Notes under the pieces: model-generated
The model's database searches: none
Told to the model about the DNA's origin: nothing
What the model saw: the letters and a program-made list of their open reading frames with translations, nothing else
In this document: positions 52,948-60,283 of the stretch, in pieces
Position numbering within the stretch: the first letter of the stretch is position 1
Layout: each line of letters begins with the position of its first letter
Position numbers and translations under genes: made by a program
Origin: CAISCU01 sp051861545
Lineage (GTDB): Bacteria > Bacteroidota > Bacteroidia > UKL13-3
Reading direction: 5' to 3'
Length of the DNA stretch: 64,000 bases
Assembly (NCBI GenBank): GCA_051861545.1
Contig: JBIMKP010000004.1
Location: forward strand, 1 to 64,000

Positions 52948-53565
52948 ATGAAAGTAAAATTACTTTTTCTTTTTTTGCTGATTTCTTTGAGTTCCAGCGC
53001 ACAATTTTACAGCAATGATACTTTGGTTTTAATTAACCATAATAGAACATATTATGTTCCAAGAGTTAGTGTTTCTTTTCAGAGAAGTTTACTCTTAGAG
53101 GCAGGTATTTGCAGACAATGGTCGTTTAGAAAGAACTCTTATTCTAAAACAAATGGTTATGATCCAAAAGGTTCAGTTGCCTATTTTGGAACTTATTTAT
53201 CTGGTGAAGCTGTTGTAATTAACAGAGATTATATACCTGGAGTAAAATTGGGTGCGGAGTTGGCATTTGTAGGAGGTTCATCTGCAGGATATATTTTAGG
53301 TTTAGAAGCAACAAATTATTTTTATCAATCAAATCAATATTTAGGACTTAGTCCAAAAATTATCATTCCTGTAACTAAGAATTTAACGCCATTGGCATTT
53401 TTATCCTATGGTTATTGCTTTAACGATTTCAATTCCCTTTCAAATTTTATTGGTAATCATAGGTTTTCGTTGATTGTGAATTTGTGCTTCAAAGAGCACA
53501 AACAAATCAACAAAATGGAAAAGGATTTTATTGAAAAAGTAAAGTTAATTAAGAGTGGTAGTTAA
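52948..53565 (+). CDS. Exported protein, possible small barrel, unknown
   Basis: A 205-residue protein with a signal peptide (LLISLSSSAQ) and a mature part of aromatic, glycine-rich strands (YYVPRVSVSFQRSLLLEAG, GVKLGAELAFVGGSSAGYILGLEA, TNYFYQSNQYLGLSPKIII), resembling a porin-like barrel. It ends with a charged segment (KEHKQINKMEKDFIEKVKLIKSGS) rather than the aromatic end of a typical barrel, so placement is open. No family was assigned. Confidence 0.6.
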   Translation: MKVKLLFLFLLISLSSSAQFYSNDTLVLINHNRTYYVPRVSVSFQRSLLLEAGICRQWSFRKNSYSKTNGYDPKGSVAYFGTYLSGEAVVINRDYIPGVKLGAELAFVGGSSAGYILGLEATNYFYQSNQYLGLSPKIIIPVTKNLTPLAFLSYGYCFNDFNSLSNFIGNHRFSLIVNLCFKEHKQINKMEKDFIEKVKLIKSGS

Positions 53566-53666
53566 AAAAAATCTTCTTGATATAAGTTAAAATTCAAAAC
53601 TTAAATATCAATTTGAAAAGTTTTAGAAATACCAATTTTGGGATTTATGAGTAAAGTTTAAAAAGA

Positions 53667-53843
53667 ATGAAAAATACATCAATATCAAATGAAGCTTATC
53701 TTTTGGAAAATGAAGATAGAAAAGAAACTTCGTTGAGAATCGCAATTCAAAAAGGCTTAGGAAGTCCAAGAGTTGAAAATTTTGACTTCGACGAAAATTT
53801 AAATCAACAAAAAGCTAAAAAGAGGAAAAAAGGGCTAAATTGA
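53667..53843 (+). pseudogene. Internally deleted ParD-like antitoxin
   Basis: A 58-residue ORF. It opens MKNTSIS, as ParD antitoxins do, and jumps directly to their C-terminal part: LLENEDRKETSLRIAIQKGLGS, VENFDFDENLN. The ribbon-helix-helix body between (LGxxFxxFI...SASEVIRAGL) is missing, so DNA binding is lost. The toxin-interaction helix seems intact. No ParE toxin gene follows. Either a decayed toxin-antitoxin locus or a mini-antitoxin is possible; decay is likelier. Confidence 0.55.
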
Positions 53844-53861
53844 ATTTAAGACAAGAAGCCA

Positions 53862-54479
53862 TTGATAAATAAAAAACATTTCATTTTCCCTACAGGAATT
53901 ATCAGCCTGCTTTTACTTCCAATTCTAGGTATTTGGCAGCTGAATGAATTTCAGGTTTTCGATAAATTCGGTTTAATAGAAGCTAATTATTTTTTTGATG
54001 ATGAACCAACTTGTATTAATCTAAAAAGTCATCCAGAAATAAATTATACTAGTTTCCATTTTACTGGAGACAAAAGTGCAGATAGAAGAAATCTAGATTT
54101 AGCCCAATTAGAAATCAGAAGATTAACACAATCAAAAAGCCTTAAAAATGGCATTTGTTTTCAATTTGGAGATTCATCAAAACTTTGGGCACTTGTAAAG
54201 GTATTTGAATTGTGTAAACTTGAAAAAGCCGAAAATTGCATAGGAGAAGGGAATAAGATTTGGGTTTTTAATAAAAAGCTGGAACCTCCAATGGTTAATG
54301 ATTATTATAAAATATGTGGGGCTATTGATTCAATTAGGTTTCTGGAAAAAGAAACTCAAATCAACCAATACGAAAATATTTTTAGCTTATTTGTTGTCCC
54401 CTTTATTCTTTATTTGATTTTGGTGGTTTTAACTTTTCATAAAATAAGAACCTTTAGTTTTTTTAAAGAATCACAATAA
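53862..54479 (+). CDS. Membrane protein with a soluble middle domain, unknown
   Basis: A 205-residue protein started at TTG 53862. An N-terminal hydrophobic segment (IFPTGIISLLLLPILGIW) and a C-terminal one (IFSLFVVPFILYLILVVLTF) enclose a soluble middle of about 130 residues with four Cys (DEPTCINL, NGICFQF, FELCKL, AENCIGEG). No family was recognised. It lies 18 bases behind the ParD-like remnant, where a ParE gene would be expected, but does not resemble one. Confidence 0.5.
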   Translation: MINKKHFIFPTGIISLLLLPILGIWQLNEFQVFDKFGLIEANYFFDDEPTCINLKSHPEINYTSFHFTGDKSADRRNLDLAQLEIRRLTQSKSLKNGICFQFGDSSKLWALVKVFELCKLEKAENCIGEGNKIWVFNKKLEPPMVNDYYKICGAIDSIRFLEKETQINQYENIFSLFVVPFILYLILVVLTFHKIRTFSFFKESQ

Positions 54480-54652
54480 AATTATTGCTTATCAGGATGT
54501 TTTGGTGATAAATAGCTCTAAATAAATTCTACCCCCTTTTATTTTTTTTTGTTTAACATGTGTAATGAAAATAATTAAAATCTTATTTTTATTGCGTATA
54601 CTAAACAAAAATAGTATTTTTGAGTCTTATATTATCTGTATACAATACAAAT

Positions 54653-55861
54653 ATGACTTCAAATACTATAATTCATCAAAGAAATCGCTATATCAATAAG
54701 ATTAAACCTTTTATTGGTAAAGGACTTATAAAGGTATTTGTAGGACAAAGAAGGGTTGGGAAAAGTTATTTACTTTTTCAATTGATGGATTTAATCAAAA
54801 CCCAAAATAAAGAAGCTACAATTTGTTATATAAATAAGGAAGATTTAAGCTTCGATTTTATTAAAACAGGAAAAGATTTAAGCGATTATGTTATCAGTCA
54901 AAAAAAAGGCAAAACCTATGTTTTTATTGATGAAATACAAGACATAAAAGGATTTGAAAATGGTTTAAGATCATTGCTTTTAGATGAGGAATTGGATTTA
55001 TACTGCACAGGAAGTAATGCCAATTTATTATCAGGAGATATTGCGGGATATTTAAGTGGACGTTTTATAGAAATTGTAGTTTACAGCCTTTCTTATGAGG
55101 AGTTTTTGGAATTTCATTTACTTCAAGACAGCTCTGATTCCTTAGAAAAATACATGAAATTTGGAGGATTACCTTATTTAAAACATCTTCCTTTAGAACC
55201 TGAAATTGTATTCGATTATTTGAAAAATATCTATTCTTCAATTGTTTACCGAGATATAATCAATCGATTTGAAGTTAGAAATACTATTTTTCTTGAACAA
55301 TTAGTTCAGTTTTTAGCAAGTAATACTGGTAGTTTGTTTTCTGCCAATAAAATTAGTGCTTACCTAAAATCTCAAAAAACCAACATGAGTGTTAACCAGG
55401 TTTTAAACTATACTGAATATTTAACCAATGCATTTTTAATTCACAAAGTTGGTCGATATGATATCATTGGCAAAAGAGTTTTTGAAACAGGAGAGAAGTA
55501 CTACTTTGAAAACTTAGGAATTAGAAACGGAATTTGGGGCTACCGACTAGAAGATAGAGGTAAAATCATTGAAAATATAGTTTACAATCACTTACTCATT
55601 TTTGGATATAAAGTTTCAATTGGAGTAATTGGCGCTGAGGAGATTGATTTCGTATGCGAAAAAGATGGAGAAAAAGCGTATGTTCAAGTAGCTCTTAGCA
55701 TTCAAAATGAAAATACACTTATAAGAGAATTCGGTAATCTTCAGAAAATAAAAGACAATTATCCTAAATGGGTAATTAGTTTAGATGATTTTATATCAGC
55801 AAGTTACGAAGGAGTTAAACATTTAAATTTGAGAAAATTTATGTTGTCTGGTTTGAATTAG
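54653..55861 (+). CDS. AAA_14/DUF4143 family ATPase
   Basis: A cytosolic protein of 402 residues from ATG 54653; the TTG at 54620 adds only 11 residues. The ATPase domain has FVGQRRVGKSYLLFQLM as Walker A, YVFIDEIQDI as Walker B, CTGSNANLLSGD as sensor 1 and LSGRFIEIVVYSLSYEEFL. The C-terminal DUF4143 has an endonuclease-like core (GYKVSIGVIGAEEIDFVCEK, KAYVQVALSI) with the nuclease-type E-(x)-D and Q-V pattern. Such proteins are widespread, often variable between strains, and their function is not settled. Confidence 0.88.
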   Translation: MTSNTIIHQRNRYINKIKPFIGKGLIKVFVGQRRVGKSYLLFQLMDLIKTQNKEATICYINKEDLSFDFIKTGKDLSDYVISQKKGKTYVFIDEIQDIKGFENGLRSLLLDEELDLYCTGSNANLLSGDIAGYLSGRFIEIVVYSLSYEEFLEFHLLQDSSDSLEKYMKFGGLPYLKHLPLEPEIVFDYLKNIYSSIVYRDIINRFEVRNTIFLEQLVQFLASNTGSLFSANKISAYLKSQKTNMSVNQVLNYTEYLTNAFLIHKVGRYDIIGKRVFETGEKYYFENLGIRNGIWGYRLEDRGKIIENIVYNHLLIFGYKVSIGVIGAEEIDFVCEKDGEKAYVQVALSIQNENTLIREFGNLQKIKDNYPKWVISLDDFISASYEGVKHLNLRKFMLSGLN

Positions 55862-55997
55862 TTTCATAAATCATTGTTAAAATCCATAACGGTTAGTTTC
55901 ATTTCTTTCATAAATTTTACTATTTCACAAAACATGACATTCTTAAATTTTCCAATATTATTAAGATTTAATCTAAATAGTTAGATATTTGCAGTAA

Positions 55998-57098
55998 ATG
56001 AGCAAACACGGAAAAATATTGGTAGCCATGAGTGGCGGTATCGACAGTACCGTTGCGGCTGTCATGTTAAGAGAAGAAGGCTACGAGGTTGTTGGTATTA
56101 CCATGAAAACTTGGGATTACCAAAACAGTGGCGGAAGTAAGAAGGAGACGGGTTGCTGCAGCTTAGATTCAATAAATGATGCCAGAAGTATTTCTGTGCA
56201 ATATGGTATTCACCACATGATTCTTGATATTAGAAACGAATTTGGTGATTATGTAATAGATAATTTTGTTGAAGAATATTTAGCTGGCAGAACGCCAAAT
56301 CCTTGCGTTTTATGTAATACGCATATTAAATGGGAAGCACTTTTAAAAAGAGCTAATCAGCTTGATTGTGAGTTTATTGCTACTGGACATTATGCGCAAA
56401 TCAGAAATGAAAATAACCGTTATGTTATTTCTAAGGGATTAGATGAACACAAAGATCAATCTTACGTGCTTTGGGGCTTAAGTCAGGAAAGTTTAGCTAG
56501 AACTCGTTTCCCTCTAGGTGGTTTTCATAAAGCTGATATCAAACAAATGGCTATTGACCGCGGATTTACCGAATTGGCTAAAAAGAGCGAGAGTTATGAA
56601 ATCTGCTTTGTTCCTGATAATGATTACCGTGGCTTCCTAAAAAGAAGGGTAGATGGACTTGAAGAAAGAGTTGATGGTGGTAATTTTGTGAACCGTGAAG
56701 GAAAAATCTTGGGTAAACATAAAGGTTATCCATTTTATACGGTTGGACAAAGAAAAGGTTTAGAAATAGCTTTAGGAGAGCCGATGTTTGTTTTAGAAAT
56801 TCAACCAGAATCAAATACTGTTGTATTAGGTAGGGAAGAGGAATTACAAAGAAAAGGTATGTGGGTTAGAAACCTTAATATGCAAAAATTTGAATCGATT
56901 GAAAAACCAATTGAAGCTTTAACAAAAGTTAGGTATAAGGATGCTGGAACTTTCTCGTTAATTGAGCAACATGAAAACAGAATGATGGTGAATTTTTACA
57001 GCAATGTTAAAGGAATCGCACCTGGCCAATCAGCTGTTTTTTATGATGGAAATGATGTAATTGGTGGCGGTTGGATTCAATCTAGCTTTGATTTATAA
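55998..57098 (+). CDS. mnmA: tRNA 2-thiouridine(34) synthase
   Basis: A 366-residue enzyme that puts sulfur on U34 of tRNAs for Lys, Glu and Gln. The PP-loop is MSGGIDSTVAA (residues 11-21). The catalytic Cys pair is Cys103 (NPCVLCNTHIKW) and Cys203 (YEICFVPDNDYRGF). The conserved ATGHYAQI and the C-terminal barrel (GQRKGLEIALGEPMFVL) are intact. The length is normal. The next gene begins one base after the stop. Confidence 0.95.
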   Translation: MSKHGKILVAMSGGIDSTVAAVMLREEGYEVVGITMKTWDYQNSGGSKKETGCCSLDSINDARSISVQYGIHHMILDIRNEFGDYVIDNFVEEYLAGRTPNPCVLCNTHIKWEALLKRANQLDCEFIATGHYAQIRNENNRYVISKGLDEHKDQSYVLWGLSQESLARTRFPLGGFHKADIKQMAIDRGFTELAKKSESYEICFVPDNDYRGFLKRRVDGLEERVDGGNFVNREGKILGKHKGYPFYTVGQRKGLEIALGEPMFVLEIQPESNTVVLGREEELQRKGMWVRNLNMQKFESIEKPIEALTKVRYKDAGTFSLIEQHENRMMVNFYSNVKGIAPGQSAVFYDGNDVIGGGWIQSSFDL

Positions 57099-57099
57099 T

Positions 57100-57780
57100 T
57101 TGAAAAAAACGTATTTATATAAGCAGTTTTTTTTATTTCTGATTGGAGTAATCAGTGTAATTTCGTCGTGCAAAAAAGAAGAACCAATCACTGAAGAATT
57201 CGGTTATCATTACCTCTTATTAGATTCAGGAACTGTTAATATTTATCGTTTCGACTCAATTGCTTTCGATGATAATAAGGAATCAATCGACACTTTTAAT
57301 TATTATTTGAAGGAAGTTTATTCTGGTTATTTAATTAATCAGAATAATGAAAAAATTCAAATCATAGAAAGATTGGTTTCTAAAAACGATACGAATAATT
57401 GGGTTTCAAGAGAATCAGCTTTTTCTGAATTGAAGCAAAAAACCTACGAAAGAATAGATCAAAATCAAAGAAGAATAAAATTGGTTTTTCCTATAAAACA
57501 AAATGCGATTTGGAATGGAAATGCATACAATGATTTAGGAAAAATCAATTATTTATTAAGTCCGGTTTTTGATAAAAAAGTTTATTCTGGTTTAACTTTT
57601 ACCAATGTTATTGAGGTTCAAGAAGCCAATCTTGTAAACTTTATTGAAACATTAAAAGAGAAAAGTGCTTATTCAAAAAACATTGGATTGGTTTATTACG
57701 AATCAACAAAACTGAGCACTCAAAGCAATAAAACATCAGGTTATTCGCTAAAATTAACCCTAATTAGTCAAACTCGTTAA
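57100..57780 (+). CDS. Lipoprotein, unknown function
   Basis: A protein of 226 residues when started with the TTG at 57100 right after the mnmA stop; the open frame goes on into mnmA (57061) but is not native there. The lipobox is VISSC in a hydrophobic start (KQFFLFLIGVISVISSC). The mature part is mostly strands with Tyr, Asn and Lys (YRFDSIAFDDNKE, KQNAIWNGNAYNDLGKI, NIGLVYYESTKLSTQSNKTSG). No family is assigned. It probably is cotranscribed with mnmA. Confidence 0.65.
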   Translation: MKKTYLYKQFFLFLIGVISVISSCKKEEPITEEFGYHYLLLDSGTVNIYRFDSIAFDDNKESIDTFNYYLKEVYSGYLINQNNEKIQIIERLVSKNDTNNWVSRESAFSELKQKTYERIDQNQRRIKLVFPIKQNAIWNGNAYNDLGKINYLLSPVFDKKVYSGLTFTNVIEVQEANLVNFIETLKEKSAYSKNIGLVYYESTKLSTQSNKTSGYSLKLTLISQTR

Positions 57781-57829
57781 TTTTTGGTTTCTCAACTATG
57801 TTTTTATTCGTTAATTGCGAATTACTAGT

Positions 57830-59485
57830 ATGAGAACTTCATTTTTGCTTTTATTTTGTTTGATGTATTTGGGTTTATCGGCCCAAAAAAGTAATTATTA
57901 TTTTATTGGTTTTAAAGATAAGCCAAGGTATAAGGAAACCTTAAATCAACCTTTTTTATACATATCTCAAAAGGCAATCGAGCGCAGGTTAAAATATAAA
58001 GTTCCTGTTTCTTCAAATGATATTCCTCCTGATTCGGGCTATATGTCGCAAATGCTGAAATTGCCTTTAGAATATTGTGGTCAGACGCGTTGGTTTAATG
58101 GCTTTTTAGCTAAAATACCACAATCGTTTGATGTTGATTCTATAAGAAAATTTCCTTTTGTTGATAAGGTTGAATACTTAGGTCCTTATGTTGCTTGGGA
58201 AGAAGAAGTGGAAAGATCAGAAACCCCAATAGAAGAAAATATTGGTCAATTAGAAGAATCATTCAAAAAGAAAGATAAAAAAGATACAAGTTTTTTCGGA
58301 ATGAGTGCGATTCAGTTTAAGCAATTAAATTACGCTAAGTTTTACCAAGATGGAAGTTTTTATCCAGGTGATGGAATTAGGATTGCAGTAATTGATGCCG
58401 GTTTTAAAAACATGGATAATCTGCAAGCTTTTAAACATCTTTTTAAAGAAAAAAGAATTGTAAGTTCTTATGATTTTGTTGAAAGAGAGGAAGAGGTTTT
58501 TGATGATGATGTGCATGGATTAGCTGTTATTAGTTGTTTAGCATCGAGATTACCAGGTGTTTTAATGGGCACAGCTCCGAATGCTGATTATATTTTATTA
58601 CGTTCTGAAAATGCTGTTTCAGAATATTTGCTTGAAGAATATTATTGGTTACAAGCTGCTGAATATGCAGATAGTGCTGGTGCTGATATTATCAATTCTT
58701 CTTTAGGATATACCAAACATGATGTTTCATCGATGGGACATAAATACAAGGAATTAAATGGCCAAACCACCGTTGTTAGTAGAGCTGCGGAGATTGCGGC
58801 ATCAAAAGGAATTCTGGTTTTTGTAAGTGCTGGAAACGAAGGAATGGATGTTTGGAGGCAAATTAGTGCGCCTGCAGATGCTGAACATGTAGTTTCGGTT
58901 GGAGCGGTTGCAGAAGATGGCGATATAGCTTCATTTAGTTCAGTTGGCCCAACAGCCGATAAAAGAATAAAACCAGATGTTGTTGCTTTTGGAAAAGGAA
59001 TTTCTGTACTTTCTGAAAATGGAAGTATTTATCCAGGAAATGGTACTTCTTATGCCTCACCAGTTTTAGCTGGAACGGCATCATATTTAATGAAAAAGTA
59101 TCCAAGAAGAAGTTTGAATGAAATTAGAGATACTTATAAATTAGCTGCTAATCAGTATTACAAACCAGCTAAACAAAAAGGCTGGGGAATTCCTGATATA
59201 GATTTAATGTGCAAGTTTTTAGGTTCAACAAAAGATAGCTTGTTAGATGCACAAGTTTTGGATAATGGCAAAATGCACATCAGCCTAAGATTAAAGCAAA
59301 GCAAAAGTGTAAAAATTAAATGGTTAAGTGGGACTACTATTGTTGAAGAAGAAAGCTTTAGCTCCAAAACACCTGGAACTTTTAGGTTTGAATCAGCATT
59401 AAATAAAAAACGCTTAAAAGGTATTACCCATTTAAGCGTTTCTTTTCAAGATTATGAAAATCTAATTCAAATTTCTGGCTATTGA
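57830..59485 (+). CDS. Secreted subtilisin-family serine protease
   Basis: A protein of 551 residues from ATG 57830 (signal MRTSFLLLFCLMYLGLSAQ). A propeptide-like region runs to about 180, then the S8 catalytic domain: Asp189 in AVIDAGF, His229 in DDDVHGLAV, oxyanion Asn in VSAGNEG and Ser407 in GTSYASPVLAG. The C-terminal 90 residues are beta-rich but show no T9SS sorting tail. The gene overlaps the convergent DUF6580 gene by seven bases at its end. An extracellular or periplasmic protease is expected. Confidence 0.88.
   Translation: MRTSFLLLFCLMYLGLSAQKSNYYFIGFKDKPRYKETLNQPFLYISQKAIERRLKYKVPVSSNDIPPDSGYMSQMLKLPLEYCGQTRWFNGFLAKIPQSFDVDSIRKFPFVDKVEYLGPYVAWEEEVERSETPIEENIGQLEESFKKKDKKDTSFFGMSAIQFKQLNYAKFYQDGSFYPGDGIRIAVIDAGFKNMDNLQAFKHLFKEKRIVSSYDFVEREEEVFDDDVHGLAVISCLASRLPGVLMGTAPNADYILLRSENAVSEYLLEEYYWLQAAEYADSAGADIINSSLGYTKHDVSSMGHKYKELNGQTTVVSRAAEIAASKGILVFVSAGNEGMDVWRQISAPADAEHVVSVGAVAEDGDIASFSSVGPTADKRIKPDVVAFGKGISVLSENGSIYPGNGTSYASPVLAGTASYLMKKYPRRSLNEIRDTYKLAANQYYKPAKQKGWGIPDIDLMCKFLGSTKDSLLDAQVLDNGKMHISLRLKQSKSVKIKWLSGTTIVEEESFSSKTPGTFRFESALNKKRLKGITHLSVSFQDYENLIQISGY
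59408..59441. other. Perfect hairpin inside the protease 3' end
   Basis: AAACGCTTAAA (59408-59418) and TTTAAGCGTTT (59431-59441) pair perfectly across a 12-base loop, 44 bases before the protease stop codon. A T-rich stretch follows on the plus strand. It may end transcription of the convergent gene or be an mRNA stability element; it is also translated. Confidence 0.45.
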
Positions 59486-59997
59486 GCTATTTTTTTGAAT
59501 GAAGGAATATTTATTGTAATTAAATAGAAACTGCCGAATAAAGCAGCTGAATAAAATAAATCACCTGCTAATGCATTTCTAAAAAATGGAATTCCACTTA
59601 CGTATGATTGTATAATTCCACTAAAATTGTGTGGGTATAAAGTTTCTGGGTAAAAAAGTGCAAAATTAGTAAATACATAAAATACTACTGAAGATGCAAT
59701 ACTTGTTAAGCCAACTCTAACAATGCTTTTATTATTTTGCAAGTTGAATCCCATTAAGATGGTTAAAACAAAACCTATATAAGGAACCAACATTTCCCAT
59801 CCATAAAAACCAAGGTATAAATCACTTAGTAATAAAGCAGCTAAAGGAACAATAAATGCTAAAATTCTATTGGTGATATAAGCACCTGCAAATAGTGCAA
59901 TGGCTCCAACTGGAGTGAAATTAGGCAAATGATCGATTAATCGAAAAGATGCTGCTACCAAAATTAGGCCTACAATTAGTGCGAACTGTTTTTTCAT
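59479..59997 (-). CDS. DUF6580 family membrane protein
   Basis: A 172-residue inner-membrane protein with five or six helices. The start MKKQFALIVGLILVAASFRLIDHLPNFTPVGAIALFAGAYI is characteristic of DUF6580, as is NFALFYPETLYPHN. The layout recalls the S component of an ECF transporter, but no ATPase gene is adjacent. Its role is unknown. The 3' end overlaps the convergent protease gene by seven bases. Confidence 0.85.
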   Translation of the reverse strand: MKKQFALIVGLILVAASFRLIDHLPNFTPVGAIALFAGAYITNRILAFIVPLAALLLSDLYLGFYGWEMLVPYIGFVLTILMGFNLQNNKSIVRVGLTSIASSVVFYVFTNFALFYPETLYPHNFSGIIQSYVSGIPFFRNALAGDLFYSAALFGSFYLITINIPSFKKIAQ

Positions 59998-60283
59998 TTT
60001 AATTTAGTTTTTCTTTTTAATATACAACTTTGCGAAAGTATAAACCTTTCTGCTAAAAGTAAAGGTAAATTAAAAAGCTTTGTTCACAATCACCCTAACT
60101 TTTACACAAAAAACTATCCGTTTAGGTATTTGCAAGCCCTTTTAAAAAAAAATTGTCGCGATTATCTGAAAGTACCTATTTTGCAAAGGATTTTTAGACG
60201 AAAAATTATGAAACGGTTTTAGCGAACTAGAAATAATTCAGACTAATTATCAAAAATTAAAGAAAACTATTCAATTTTATAAC

